Shown piece by piece: positions 10,001-18,775 of a stretch of 64,000 bases of DNA. The translations under genes and the position numbers were made by a program. Origin of the DNA: DAOUBP01 sp034432655 (GTDB taxonomy: Bacteria; Chloroflexota; Anaerolineae; CG2-30-64-16). Each line of letters starts with the position of its first letter. Position 1 is the first letter of the stretch. Location of the stretch: positions 76,410-140,409 of the forward strand of contig DAOUBP010000157.1 of assembly GCA_034432655.1 (NCBI GenBank), given 5' to 3'. The notes under the pieces were generated by a model, which saw only the letters and a list, made by a program, of their open reading frames with translations, did no database searches and had not been told where the DNA came from.

Positions 10001-13000
10001 CCTGGGCCGCGGTCTGGACCACCGGCCGGACCAGATCAGCATCCTCTTGCGAGACGGTCGGGAAGGATGCGTTCTTGAAGATCAACGGCAGCAGCAGTTT
10101 GTACGGCGCCTGCGGCCGGACGAACACGGCCGTGGTGCGCGGGGGCACGGTGAAGGTGCCGGTGGCCGGGTTGAAAGCTGCGGTCCTGACCACCGGGTCC
10201 ACCGAATCGGCCTGCACAGGATGCAGCGCGTAGGTGGCGCCGATGAACTGCGGCGCGGAGAAGCTTTGCGCCTCGTCGTTGGCGTTGATCAACACCACGA
10301 TGCCGTCGCTGTTGGGATCAATCTCGCTCAGCAGCACCTCGGAGAAGTGCATCACGATCAGGCCCGGGATTTGATCCGGCCCGGTGTTCAGGAAGCGCAG
10401 GTGATTCTGCACCTGTTCCGCAGTCTGCAGGCGGAAGAAAGGCGAGCTCTTGCGGATGCGCAGCCATTCCAGGAACATCTGCGCGCTGAGCTGGATATCG
10501 GCCGGCGCAGGCTTAAGCGCAGGGTTGGCCAGGAACGGCCGCATGATGTCCCAGTTGGCCTGGTTGGCCCAGGCCGGTGGCAGGCCCACACCGAAGTTGT
10601 TGGTCTGATACGTCCAGTCCAGCTTGTTGAACCAGTCGCCGGAGTTGTAGCTGTCGCGATCCAGCGACTTGGAGCGCAGGATGTCGGAGCCGGCGTGGAA
10701 GAACGGCACGCCCTGGCTGAGCGCCACGATGCTCAGCCCCACCTGCTGCATGCGCACGCGATCGGCCATGCTGGTGCCCACGGGTGCCTTGTAGACGTTG
10801 TTGTCGTACAGGGTCTGGTTGTCGTGTTTGGAGATGTAGACGATATGCTCCTGCGGATCCAGCGTATAGCCGGCCGGGCTGCCGTTGTAATCCACCTGAG
10901 TGCCGTCCACCAGCTGGCCGGTGCGATCCACGAACTTGTAGTCCCGCAAGTTGCCGGCCAGGCCCAGGCGCACCAGGTCGGCCAGGTGCAGCAGTTTCTC
11001 CTTCTCGGCCGCCGAGCCAGAGTTGAGCGCGTTGGGATCGTAGTAGAGGCCGTTGGCAAAGCCCTGGTTCTTGATCAGGTCGTTGCCGCCGTCAAACGGC
11101 CCGCCCCCGCGCACGGCATCGCGCAAGCGGTCGCTGAAGGTGCCGACACCGGTGCCGGCCATGTTGAACTGCGTCGCGTTGACCCCGCGCGCGTTGTCCG
11201 CCACCTCACCGAAGTTCCAGCCCTCGCCGTAGAGGTAGATAGACTTGCCGTCCACGCCATCAGCTTCCAGGGTCAGTGCGTCCAACGCCTGGCGGATCCT
11301 GGCCATGTTGGACACCATATGATGGCCCATCAGGTCAAAACGGAAGCCGTCCACCTTGTAATACTTGGCCCAGGTCACCACTGAGTCCACCATGAGCTTC
11401 TCGAACATGGCGTGCTCGCTGGCGGTGTTGGCGCAGCAGGTGCTGGTTTCCACCCGGCCATCGTTGTTCAGACGATGGTAGTAGCCCGGCACAATGCGAT
11501 CCAGCACCGAGAAGGGGCTCTGCCCGGCCGCATTGGTGTGGTTATACACCACATCCATCACCACGCGCAGGCCGGTCTGGTTCAGGGCCTGCACCATCTC
11601 GCGAAACTCGACGATGCGGGTGGTGCCGTCCGGGTCCGTGCTATAGGAGCCTTCGGGCACGGTGTAATGGAACGGGTCGTAGCCCCAGTTGTAACCGTCC
11701 AGATCGCGCAGCGGTGCCAGCGCAGCCTGCTGCTGATCGGAGTCGGGCGGGTAGGTGGCCAGCACATCCGGGTCGGGCGCCTGCCACTGTGATTTGTCCT
11801 CGTTGATGGTGGCGATGTCGAACGCGGGCAGCAGATGGATGTGGGTCAGTCCGGCCTCGGCCAGCGCCTTCAGATGCCGCATACCGTTGGAATTCGGCAG
11901 CGTAAACGCTTTGTACGTGCCTTTCAGTTCGTCAGGCACTGAGGGGTCGTGCGCGCTGAAGTCGCGAATGTGCAACTCGTAGATGACGATGTCTTCGGGC
12001 GCAGCCAACGGCGGTTTGGCTAACGCCTCCCAGCCCTCCGGCGCCAGGGACGGATCGGCCAGGTCCACGATCTGGCTGCGCTTGCTGTTCATGGACAGGC
12101 TCAGCGAGTACGGGTCGGTGACGAGATTGTGTTCCACCTTGCCGGTGCTGTGAACGTAGACCTCGACCTCGAACAGGTAGTACTGGCCTTTCCAACTGGG
12201 ATCGCCCTTGATGGTCCACACGCCGCTGTCAGGGGTGAAGTACATGTCATATGGAACGCCCTCGGTCTCAGGGATGGCGTTCGAGAAAAGATACAGCTTC
12301 ACCGCCCTGGCGGTAGGCGCCCACAGCCGGATCACGGGCACATCGCCCTCCCAGGCGACGCCCAACTCACCGTCGTAGGTGTACAGGTCGTCCAACACGC
12401 CGGGGATCTGCAGGCCGGTGGCGTCTACCAGGTTGCCTTCCGCATCGGTGGCCGAGACCGCGATCTGGCCCTTGAGGATGTCAGGCACCAAAGACAGATC
12501 ATCAGGCGCGATGTTCAGGGCCGGCCGCAGGGCCAGATGCGGGAACTTCTGCTTGATCGCGTCGGGCAGGCCCATGGGATTCAGAGTCAGCTCGATGGCT
12601 TCCCCGCCCGTGATGCCGTTGCGGCCCAGCTCCATACCGCCCTCGGCCGCATAGTGCAGCCGGTAGGTGTAAGACGGGTCAACCGCGGCCGACCAGGCAA
12701 TGGTATCCCGGCTGACCCAATGGGCCTGGTACTTGCTCAGGTCACCTGCGCCGGCCCGTCGCGATGCGACTGCCAGCGCAATGGCAGGATCGGTATACTG
12801 CACCCCGGTATCCTGCAGCTGCCAGATCTCATACCCTTTCTCAGCGAAGACCAGGAACTGGTCAGGACCGGGGTCCTTCTCGTCCCCCTTGTGGATGATG
12901 TAGGCCAGCATCGTAGCGTCCGGCATCAGGCGCACCTTCCAGTAGATGCCGAAGTCGTCCTGGCCGGTCGGCATCAACGGCGTGCCCCAGGTGATGCCGG

Positions 13001-15059
13001 GCTCGGCCGAGCCGGTCCACAGGTGCAGGCCCCAGCCGGCATAATCGCCTTTTGCGCGCCGGTAATGGATGATGGCATAGTCCTCGGCCGCGCCGCGCTG
13101 TCGATAGATCGTCTCAACGCCGGACTTCAGCCAGATTTCGTAGTTCTCGGCCGGCACGTAGGAACGGTCAGGTTGCGTGTCCTTCTCGTCTCCCTTGTGC
13201 ACGATGAAGTTCACCGGTTTGGTCGGGTCGGCCAGCGCGATCTCGAAGTAAGCGCCATAGTCATCGAAGCCAGTCGGCAGTTTTGGGCTATCCCAGGAAG
13301 TGGCTTCGCCGGGATCAATGGCATCGCCCCACAGGTGTAGGCCCCAGCCGTCGTAGTCGCCGCCGGGCCGCTTGTAGTGGATGATCGTCTTACCTGTCGC
13401 CGCGGCGCGGGATGCATAATTCGCCGCATCGCCCTGTTTGAGCCAGAGCACCGGGATCAACGCGGGGATGAAGCTGCGGTCGTTGGGCGTGTCCTTGTCG
13501 TTGCCTTTATGGATAATATAGTTGACCGGCTTGGTGGGATCTTGCAGGCGGATCGCCACATAGGCGCCATAGTCGTCCACACCGGCGAATGGCTTGGGCG
13601 AATCCCAGGTGGTGCCCTCCTCCGGCGCAATGGCATCGCCCCACAAGTGCAGGCCCCAGAAGGTGTTGAAATCCGGGCCGGGGGTGCCGTAGTCGCCGGC
13701 CGGCCGGTTGTAGTGGATCACTGCGTATTCCAGCAGCACCGGCGGGACAGGCGCAGTGGTGATTGTCAGGATGTGGGTATTCGAATCGTACTCGAACCTG
13801 GTCTCGTCCCCGTCGGCAGCCACAGTGAAAGGGATGTTCGGCCCGTTCTGCACGCCGCCGGCGCCGTAGTTGACGTCCCAACTCTCGTTGTGGGCCACCT
13901 TCGCCTCGTAGCTGCCGGCCGGGATCGCGGTCGTAGTGAAGCTGTAGGTGCCGTCGCCGTCCGGGTCTTGCAGCCAGGAGCGCAGACAATCCGGTTGCCA
14001 ATCGCCGGGGCAGCCGAGCTCGCTCTGGAAGGAGCCCGGCACGGTGGCGATGATGCTGTTGACGTTATCGGTGACCCAATGTGACTTATGGTCGTAATAA
14101 AACTTGACGCTCTTCGCCTCGGCCAGGTTCAGCGGGATGTTGGCGCCGCCCGGCGCGCCGCCGGCACCGTAGTTCTCGTCCCAGCTGTTGTTCAGCGCGA
14201 CCTTATACTCCCAGCTACCGGCCGGCACGTCGAACGTCCGCTGCCAGACGTCATCGGCGGCGTCGAAGTTTAGCTCGGTGGCGTCGCAAGCCGGATCCCA
14301 GTCGCCCGCGCAGCCCAGCTCGCTCTGCAGGCTGCCCACCAGCGCCACAGAATAGCCGGGGCCGGGCGGAGGCGGTGCGGCGGTAGTGATGCTAAGAATG
14401 TGAGTGGCCGGATCGTACTCGAACCTGGTCTGGTCGCCGTTGGCTGCCACGGTGAAGCTGTAATTAGCCCCGCCCGGCGTGCCGCCCTGGCCGTAGTTCT
14501 CGCCCCAGCTCTCGTCGTGGGCCACCTTGGCCTCGTAGCTGCCGGCCGGGATGGCGGTGGTCACAAAGCTGTACTTGCCGCTCCCGTCCGGCCCTTTGAG
14601 CAGCGACTTGAGGCATTCGGGCTGCCAGTCGCCGGGGCAACCGAGCTCGCTCTGAAAGGAGCCCGGCACGTTGGCGATCACTTTGTTGACGCTGTCTGCC
14701 ACATAGTGATCGGCTGGGTCGTAGTACCAGCGCACCGTGTCACCTTCAGCCACAGTGAAGGGAACGTCAGCGGCCGGATAGGCCTTGCTCCAATCGCCGT
14801 CTTCCACGATCTTGTAGGCGTAGCTGCCGGCGACCGGGATAGCGACGCTGTATTTCCAGATGCCGTCGCCGTTGACGTCGCTCATGTCGGTCAATGGGTC
14901 GTTGTTCGCCCAGTCGCTGCCGCCGATCTCGCTCTCGAAGCTGCCAGCGACGTTGACCTGCGTCAGCGCGGGCACGGCCAGGGGCACCGCGCCGATCGGC
15001 AAGGTGCCCAGCAACATCGAAATCAGGGCCAGCAAGGCCACCAAACGGTACCTGCGCAT
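7005..15059 (-). CDS. secreted amylopullulanase with two GH13 catalytic domains
   Basis: 2684 residues. Order: signal peptide (1-25); four X25-type beta-sandwich starch modules (about 35-440, each starting VxGSxxSELG); three CBM41 modules (about 443-760, IIHYxRPxGDYxGWGLHLW); a CBM48/N-domain (about 895-1000). The first GH13 domain is a type I pullulanase (YNWGYDP; nucleophile Asp1242 in GFRFDLMGH, acid Glu1279 in YGEGWN, Asp1413 in KHDNQT). The second GH13 is an alpha-amylase-like domain (Asp1951 in GFRLDTVKH, Glu1985 in VGEVFDG, Asp2056 in NHDLGR). An Ig-like domain and three more CBM41 modules (about 2368-2680) end the protein. Both active sites look intact, so it should cut alpha-1,6 and alpha-1,4 links of starch outside the cell. 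The start ATG has AAAGGAG upstream. Confidence 0.95.
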   Translation of the reverse strand: MRRYRLVALLALISMLLGTLPIGAVPLAVPALTQVNVAGSFESEIGGSDWANNDPLTDMSDVNGDGIWKYSVAIPVAGSYAYKIVEDGDWSKAYPAADVPFTVAEGDTVRWYYDPADHYVADSVNKVIANVPGSFQSELGCPGDWQPECLKSLLKGPDGSGKYSFVTTAIPAGSYEAKVAHDESWGENYGQGGTPGGANYSFTVAANGDQTRFEYDPATHILSITTAAPPPPGPGYSVALVGSLQSELGCAGDWDPACDATELNFDAADDVWQRTFDVPAGSWEYKVALNNSWDENYGAGGAPGGANIPLNLAEAKSVKFYYDHKSHWVTDNVNSIIATVPGSFQSELGCPGDWQPDCLRSWLQDPDGDGTYSFTTTAIPAGSYEAKVAHNESWDVNYGAGGVQNGPNIPFTVAADGDETRFEYDSNTHILTITTAPVPPVLLEYAVIHYNRPAGDYGTPGPDFNTFWGLHLWGDAIAPEEGTTWDSPKPFAGVDDYGAYVAIRLQDPTKPVNYIIHKGNDKDTPNDRSFIPALIPVLWLKQGDAANYASRAAATGKTIIHYKRPGGDYDGWGLHLWGDAIDPGEATSWDSPKLPTGFDDYGAYFEIALADPTKPVNFIVHKGDEKDTQPDRSYVPAENYEIWLKSGVETIYRQRGAAEDYAIIHYRRAKGDYAGWGLHLWTGSAEPGITWGTPLMPTGQDDFGIYWKVRLMPDATMLAYIIHKGDEKDPGPDQFLVFAEKGYEIWQLQDTGVQYTDPAIALAVASRRAGAGDLSKYQAHWVSRDTIAWSAAVDPSYTYRLHYAAEGGMELGRNGITGGEAIELTLNPMGLPDAIKQKFPHLALRPALNIAPDDLSLVPDILKGQIAVSATDAEGNLVDATGLQIPGVLDDLYTYDGELGVAWEGDVPVIRLWAPTARAVKLYLFSNAIPETEGVPYDMYFTPDSGVWTIKGDPSWKGQYYLFEVEVYVHSTGKVEHNLVTDPYSLSLSMNSKRSQIVDLADPSLAPEGWEALAKPPLAAPEDIVIYELHIRDFSAHDPSVPDELKGTYKAFTLPNSNGMRHLKALAEAGLTHIHLLPAFDIATINEDKSQWQAPDPDVLATYPPDSDQQQAALAPLRDLDGYNWGYDPFHYTVPEGSYSTDPDGTTRIVEFREMVQALNQTGLRVVMDVVYNHTNAAGQSPFSVLDRIVPGYYHRLNNDGRVETSTCCANTASEHAMFEKLMVDSVVTWAKYYKVDGFRFDLMGHHMVSNMARIRQALDALTLEADGVDGKSIYLYGEGWNFGEVADNARGVNATQFNMAGTGVGTFSDRLRDAVRGGGPFDGGNDLIKNQGFANGLYYDPNALNSGSAAEKEKLLHLADLVRLGLAGNLRDYKFVDRTGQLVDGTQVDYNGSPAGYTLDPQEHIVYISKHDNQTLYDNNVYKAPVGTSMADRVRMQQVGLSIVALSQGVPFFHAGSDILRSKSLDRDSYNSGDWFNKLDWTYQTNNFGVGLPPAWANQANWDIMRPFLANPALKPAPADIQLSAQMFLEWLRIRKSSPFFRLQTAEQVQNHLRFLNTGPDQIPGLIVMHFSEVLLSEIDPNSDGIVVLINANDEAQSFSAPQFIGATYALHPVQADSVDPVVRTAAFNPATGTFTVPPRTTAVFVRPQAPYKLLLPLIFKNASFPTVSQEDADLVRPVVQTAAQDNVMYFVMTDRFANGNPANDYGDDAGGDSEADVLRHGFLPTNTGYYHGGDLAGLTAQLDYLKDMGVNALWITPPVKNKPVQGDGTITGSTAGYHGYWGLDFLAVDPHLGTQADFTAFVQAAHQRGIKVYVDFVVNHTADVIQYQGGTYTYRNKTDYPYRDANGNAFDDRDYAGTATFPPLDAATSFPYVPVFAAEADRTIKNPTWLNNPIYYHNRGNSTFAGESSLYGDFFGLDDTFTEHPDVVNGFIEIARHWIDQGVDGFRLDTVKHVNMEFWQQFVPTVTDYARAQGKPDFFMVGEVFDGNPAYVSTFTTQGKLPATLDFGFHGAATAFAVRGAPASTLRDFFAQDDYYTDADSNAYSLAKFLSNHDLGRLGYALRAERATATDGELLARASLAYGLTYFTRGFPVIYYGDEQGFVGGGSDRESREDMMPSQVPSYNDNDLIGTAKTTADDNFDPTHPLYQTLKAYGALYSQHTALRRGAQIHRYSAAGAGVYAFSRLDPAEKVEYVLAFNNATVPQRVTFPTYMAGTRFTALYPAGAAAVTTGADRQITLEVPALSFVIYKSSVAVGSAPLAGAARIEWLPAMTFTKPTPGGDVRGRAEIAVALDTADYAEVTFAVKQGNGPYQVIGVDNNPPYRVFYDVRGLAEGTQLTFKAVARNLHGQLVSATTTGVVKPEVAVQAGYAIIHYHRPAGDYDGWGLHLWGNAIDPSEETAWDAPKLPNGEDRFGVFWFIKLADPTKPVGFIVHKGNDKDTPDDRFFVPQEGRQIWIVQGDATHHPNAAAALGKTVIHYKRADGNYDGWGLHLWGDAISPGEATTWDSPKLPTGFDDYGAYFEIALADPTKPVNFIVHKGDDKDVPPDRSYVPAQAHEGWLLSGDVTVYRQRGAAERYVVLHYHRPAGDYGDYTSADYNDFWGLHTWGGAEDPGWTNPRKADGRDRFGVYFKVPLLPGATEFGYILHRGDTKDLPTDQAFNVTQYGYEAWLLQSTPQYLLPMP

Positions 15060-15126
15060 AGGGGACTCCTTTCAAGGTGGTGAATTGGCAAATTGCAGAT
15101 AGCAAATAGTAGATGGCAAATAGCAG

Positions 15127-15168
15127 ACGAGGCCGCACCCCTTTTGGGAGCTGCGGCCTCGTCCTTTC
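15127..15168. promoter_or_regulatory. hairpin in the amylopullulanase leader
   Basis: GACGAGGCCGCA and TGCGGCCTCGTC make a perfect 12-bp stem with a 14-base loop in the 5' leader of the minus-strand amylopullulanase mRNA. No U-run follows. It could affect mRNA stability or bind a regulator. The bases beside it (15089-15126) are short degenerate repeats of the word GCAAATAG. Confidence 0.5.
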
Positions 15169-15240
15169 AGAAAGCAAGCCAAAACACGTAGAACACGGGA
15201 TCGCAAACCTCTAGCAAACGAACTGCTTTTGTAACTAGAT

Positions 15241-15268
15241 AGTATCACAAGCCCGGCAACAGTGTCAA
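15241..15268 (-). promoter_or_regulatory. promoter of the amylopullulanase gene
   Basis: On the minus strand TTGACA (15263-15268), a 16-bp spacer and GATACT (15241-15246) fit a housekeeping promoter. The predicted leader of about 175 bases contains the 15127-15168 hairpin. Confidence 0.65.
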
Positions 15269-15276
15269 AGAAGGGT

Positions 15277-15305
15277 TTTGCCGGACATCAAGGATGCGGT
15301 ATACT
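15277..15305 (+). promoter_or_regulatory. promoter of the P450-HAD-MFS operon
   Basis: TTGCCG, a 16-17 bp spacer and TATACT (15300-15305) precede the P450 gene. The site lies inside a possible N-terminal extension starting at TTG 15278, which argues for the downstream ATG as the real start. Confidence 0.55.
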
Positions 15306-15358
15306 TCCTGACGCACGACAACAAGCTCCGTGCATACCTGTTGCTGTCACCGGGAGAA

Positions 15359-16813
15359 ATGCCCATGCCAGGCCAATCGGCTGCTTCAGCCAAACCCATC
15401 CCCGGCCCCGGCGACCGGCCGCCGTTGGCTGAGCTGGCCGCGCTGCGCGATGGACCGCATACCTTCCTGCTCAAAATCGCCCAGGTCTACGGCCCGATCT
15501 TGCGCTATCCGGTCGGACCGCCCATCGGCCCCCGCCTGGCCTTCTACCTGGTATGTGATCCGGCCGGGGTGAAACACGTGCTGCAGGACAACCACAAGAA
15601 CTACAGCAAGGACACCTTCCAGTACAACCTGCTCAGCACCATCACCGGCAAAGGGTTGCTGACCAGCGATGGGGACTTCTGGCTGCGACAACGCCGGTTG
15701 GCGCAACCGGCCTTCCACCGCTCCCGCATCTACGGCTTCGTGCCGACCATACTGGCAATCACGCAAAGAATGCTCGACCGCTGGCAGACGCATGCAACGC
15801 GCGGGGAACCGCTGGATGTGGCGGCCGAGATGATGCACGTCGCGCTGCAGATCGTGGGCGCAACCCTGCTCAGTATCGAGATCGGAGATCAGGCCGACGC
15901 GCTGGCGCAGGCCACGCTGGTCGTGCTGGATCACATTGTCCATCGCGCACGCACCTTTGGGATTGTGCCGGAATGGCTGCCGACACGCGGCAACAGGCGA
16001 TACAAGGCGGCCATGCGGGCGCTGGAACAAGCGGTGTATGAGACGATCGCTGCACGGCGGCCTATCCCCCCCACCGCTCTCCCTGTGAAAGAGGGGGGCA
16101 TTGCCTCCCCCGGCAAGGGAGGGGCAGGGGGAGAGGTTGACCTCCTGGCGATGTTCATGGCCGCGCGTGACCCCGACACGGGCCAGGGGATGACCGAACA
16201 GCAGCTCCGCGATGAGGTGATGACCGCAATCATCGCGGGCCATGAGACCGTAGCCAGTGCGCTGGCGTGGACGTGGCATTTGCTGGCCCAGAACCCCGCA
16301 GCGGAGGCCCGGTTGCACGCCGAACTGGCGGAGGTGTTGGGGGACCGGCCCGTCACGGCCGATGACCTGACGCGGCTGCCGTACACTCAGGCGGTCTTCG
16401 AAGAGGCGCTGCGCCTCTATCCGCCCGCGTGGATCATTACCCGCAAGGCGTTGGCCGACGACGAAATTTGCGGCTACCACATCCCGGCCGGCGCATTGGT
16501 GGTGAACAGCCCCTACGTGACGCATCATTTGCCCCAGTACTGGGATGCGCCGGAGGCGTTCCGGCCGGAGCGGTTCCTGACCGAGACAACCGCCTACCCA
16601 CGCTTCGCGTTTTACCCTTTTGGCTGCGGACCACGGCTGTGCATCGGCAATCAGTTCGCGCTGGTCGAGGCCGGGATCATCATCGCCAGCGTCGCACAGC
16701 GCTACCGCCTGCGGCCTGTGCCCGGCCACCCGGTGGAGGCAGAACCGGGGGTCACCCTGCGGCCCAGGCATGGGCTGTTGATGACGGTGGAACCGGTGGA
16801 CAGAAACAGGTGA
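15359..16813 (+). CDS. cytochrome P450
   Basis: About 484 residues. The proline-rich hinge near the N-terminus (KPIPGPG), I-helix AGHETVAS, ExxR in EEALRLYPP and the haem loop FYPFGCGPRLCIG with Cys428 as thiolate ligand are all present, so the enzyme should be active as a haem mono-oxygenase. There is no membrane anchor. The substrate is unknown, and no ferredoxin or reductase gene is adjacent. I preferred the ATG at 15359 (or 15365, with GGGAG about eight bases upstream) to a TTG at 15278, because a promoter -10 overlaps that extension. Residues about 235-258 are encoded by a G/C-rich palindromic element inserted in frame. The next genes (HAD phosphatase, MFS exporter) follow closely and probably share the transcript. 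Confidence 0.9.
   Translation: MPMPGQSAASAKPIPGPGDRPPLAELAALRDGPHTFLLKIAQVYGPILRYPVGPPIGPRLAFYLVCDPAGVKHVLQDNHKNYSKDTFQYNLLSTITGKGLLTSDGDFWLRQRRLAQPAFHRSRIYGFVPTILAITQRMLDRWQTHATRGEPLDVAAEMMHVALQIVGATLLSIEIGDQADALAQATLVVLDHIVHRARTFGIVPEWLPTRGNRRYKAAMRALEQAVYETIAARRPIPPTALPVKEGGIASPGKGGAGGEVDLLAMFMAARDPDTGQGMTEQQLRDEVMTAIIAGHETVASALAWTWHLLAQNPAAEARLHAELAEVLGDRPVTADDLTRLPYTQAVFEEALRLYPPAWIITRKALADDEICGYHIPAGALVVNSPYVTHHLPQYWDAPEAFRPERFLTETTAYPRFAFYPFGCGPRLCIGNQFALVEAGIIIASVAQRYRLRPVPGHPVEAEPGVTLRPRHGLLMTVEPVDRNR
16064..16136. repeat. palindromic C/G-run element in frame within the P450 gene
   Basis: The stretch contains CCTCCC...GGGAGG and CTCTCCCT...GGGGGAGAG pairings and resembles the C-run/G-run elements found between genes (compare 58657-58735). 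It keeps the P450 frame open and adds a Pro/Gly/Ala-rich loop of about 24 residues just before the conserved DLLAMFMAARDP segment. Confidence 0.6.
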
Positions 16814-16861
16814 TCGGACTCGCTGCCGGACATTCCTGCTTGGAGACGTAAACTGAAGTCT

Positions 16862-17578
16862 ATGTCAAAAACGTTTAGCGCCATCCTTTTCGATCTGGAC
16901 GGGACGCTGTTGGACAGCAACATGCAAACCTTCCTCCCGGCATACTTGCAGGCGCTTTCGGCGCGTGTGGCGCACATCGCCCCGGCGGATCAGTTCGTGC
17001 CGCATCTGTTGGCGGCCACCCAGGCGATGGCCGCCAACGACGGCCGCGCCACCAACGCCGAGGTCTTCGCGCAGGCCTTCTTCCCCTTTGCTGGCCGCGG
17101 CCGCGAGGCGTGGGAACCGATCTTCGCAGCATTCTACGCCGAGGATTTCCCCCGACTGCGCAAGCTCACCCGGCCAATTCCGGATGCGCGCCAGGCCGTG
17201 GCGGCAGCCTTTGCAGCCGGTTACGACGTGGTGATCGCCACCAACCCGCTTTTCCCCGAGACGGCTATCCGCCAGCGCCTGGCGTGGGCCGGCGTGGCGG
17301 ACTTTCCCTACAGGCTGGTAACAACCTACGAGAATAGCTGCTATGCCAAACCCAATCGCGCTTACTGGGCCGCCATCTGTCGCCACTTGGGGCACCCGAC
17401 AGAGGCGTGCCTGGTAGTGGGTGACGAGCACATGGACATGGTGGCGGCACATGTCGGCTGCCCCACTTACCTGGTGCCGGGTCCGGCCACTGCGCTTCAG
17501 CCCGACACGCCGGCGCCTACCTATCGCGGCACACTGGCCGAACTGGTGAAACTGCTGAACGACCACTTTGCCTCTTGA
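16862..17578 (+). CDS. HAD-family phosphatase (Gph-like)
   Basis: 238 residues, the usual size for a HAD hydrolase with a helical cap. Motif I is FDLDGTLLDS (residues about 9-18) with both catalytic Asp residues. Motif II is the Thr in VIATNP, motif III Lys is in YAKPNRAYW, and motif IV is GDEHMDMVAA. It should dephosphorylate a small sugar phosphate or related metabolite; the natural substrate cannot be told. It starts 48 bases after the P450 gene and ends nine bases before the MFS gene. No strong ribosome site precedes the ATG. Confidence 0.85.
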   Translation: MSKTFSAILFDLDGTLLDSNMQTFLPAYLQALSARVAHIAPADQFVPHLLAATQAMAANDGRATNAEVFAQAFFPFAGRGREAWEPIFAAFYAEDFPRLRKLTRPIPDARQAVAAAFAAGYDVVIATNPLFPETAIRQRLAWAGVADFPYRLVTTYENSCYAKPNRAYWAAICRHLGHPTEACLVVGDEHMDMVAAHVGCPTYLVPGPATALQPDTPAPTYRGTLAELVKLLNDHFAS

Positions 17579-17587
17579 GAAAAACCG

Positions 17588-18775
17588 ATGACAACACTCG
17601 CCCCCGCTCTCGACACCGCCAATGCCGAAGTCCAGGAAACCGGCCGCTTTCAGGCCGGCAGCGTGATCCTGATCTCGGCCGGGCACGGCGTGCACGACAC
17701 CTACACCGCTTTCCTGCCCACCCTCCTGCCGGGGCTGATCGCCAGGTTCGCCCTTTCGACGGCGCAGGCCGGGCTTCTGAGCGTGTTCCTGCAATGGCCG
17801 TCGGTGTTACAGCCCTTTATCGGCTACGTGGCCGATCGGGCCAGCCTGCGCGCTTTCATCGTCCTCGCGCCGGGGATCACCGCCACGGCCATGAGCCTGT
17901 TAGGGGTTGCGCCCACCTATGGGGTGCTGGCCGTGCTGCTGGTGATCGCCGGGCTGAGCTCGGCCGGGCTACACGCCGTGGGGCCGGTGGCCGTCGGTTA
18001 CCTCGCGGGGCGGCGCCTGGGCCAGGGGATGAGCTTATGGATGGTGGGCGGGGAGTTGGGGCGCACCCTGGGGCCGTTAGTCATCGCTGCTGCCGTCACC
18101 GCCTATGGCCTGCGGGGCACGGCCTGGCTTCTCGTGGGCGGCTGGCTGACTTCGGGCGCGCTGTACCTGGTGCTGCGGCGGCGAAAGATACGGGCAGAGC
18201 AGGCCGTCGAGCCGCGGCCCTGGCGACAGGCCTTGCTCACGATGCGACCGGTGTTGGTGCCCTTGACCTTTCTGTTGATCACCCGCGCCTTCCTGGTGTC
18301 GGCGGTGACCACCTTCCTGCCCACGTTGATGAGCCGCGCGGGCGCCACTTTGTGGCTGGCCGGCGGCGCGCTGTCGGTCCTCCAGGCGGCCGGCACTGCA
18401 GGCGCGTTGCTGGGCGGATCGCTCAGCGACCGGACGGGTCGCCGGGTCGTCCTGGCGACGTCGCTGGCGGCCGGACCACTTCTGACGCTGCTGTTCCTGA
18501 ACGTGCAGGGATGGGTGCAACTGCCTGTGCTGGCGGTGCTGGGGTTCGTGTTGCTTTCCAACACGCCGGTGATCATGGCCATCGTGCAGGAAAGCTTCCC
18601 GCAGAACCGAGCGCTGGCCAACGGCATCTACATGGCCGTGCTCTTCCTGCTCAACGCGATTTCAATTGTGGGAGTCGGCTTGCTGGGCGATCTGTTCGGG
18701 CTCCGCACCGCATTCGCGATCAGCGCCGGCCTGGGGCTGATCGGCCTGCCGCTGGTGTGGCGGCTGCCGGGCTGA
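17588..18775 (+). CDS. MFS exporter, fosmidomycin-resistance (Fsr)-like
   Basis: 395 residues, about 12 membrane helices. The first helix carries GHGVHDTYTAFLPTLLPGL, the hallmark of the Fsr branch of the major facilitator superfamily, and the central loop has LGGSLSDRTGRR (MFS motif A). Family members export drugs or small phosphonates such as fosmidomycin; the physiological substrate here is unknown. It closes a three-gene unit with a P450 and a phosphatase. Export of a modified metabolite would fit that unit but is inference. A small hairpin (AACCTGCT-ACA-AGCAGGTT) lies about 50 bases after the stop. Confidence 0.85.
   Translation: MTTLAPALDTANAEVQETGRFQAGSVILISAGHGVHDTYTAFLPTLLPGLIARFALSTAQAGLLSVFLQWPSVLQPFIGYVADRASLRAFIVLAPGITATAMSLLGVAPTYGVLAVLLVIAGLSSAGLHAVGPVAVGYLAGRRLGQGMSLWMVGGELGRTLGPLVIAAAVTAYGLRGTAWLLVGGWLTSGALYLVLRRRKIRAEQAVEPRPWRQALLTMRPVLVPLTFLLITRAFLVSAVTTFLPTLMSRAGATLWLAGGALSVLQAAGTAGALLGGSLSDRTGRRVVLATSLAAGPLLTLLFLNVQGWVQLPVLAVLGFVLLSNTPVIMAIVQESFPQNRALANGIYMAVLFLLNAISIVGVGLLGDLFGLRTAFAISAGLGLIGLPLVWRLPG

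Noticed and set aside
6807..11384. A very long open frame on the plus strand opposite the amylopullulanase
   Set aside because: It is antisense to a gene with two intact GH13 active sites, has no family motif, and is open only because of high-GC codon bias in the real gene.
15278..15358. N-terminal extension of the P450 from TTG 15278
   Set aside because: A promoter -10 (15300-15305) lies within it, the residues do not resemble P450 starts, and a better ATG with a ribosome site is downstream.
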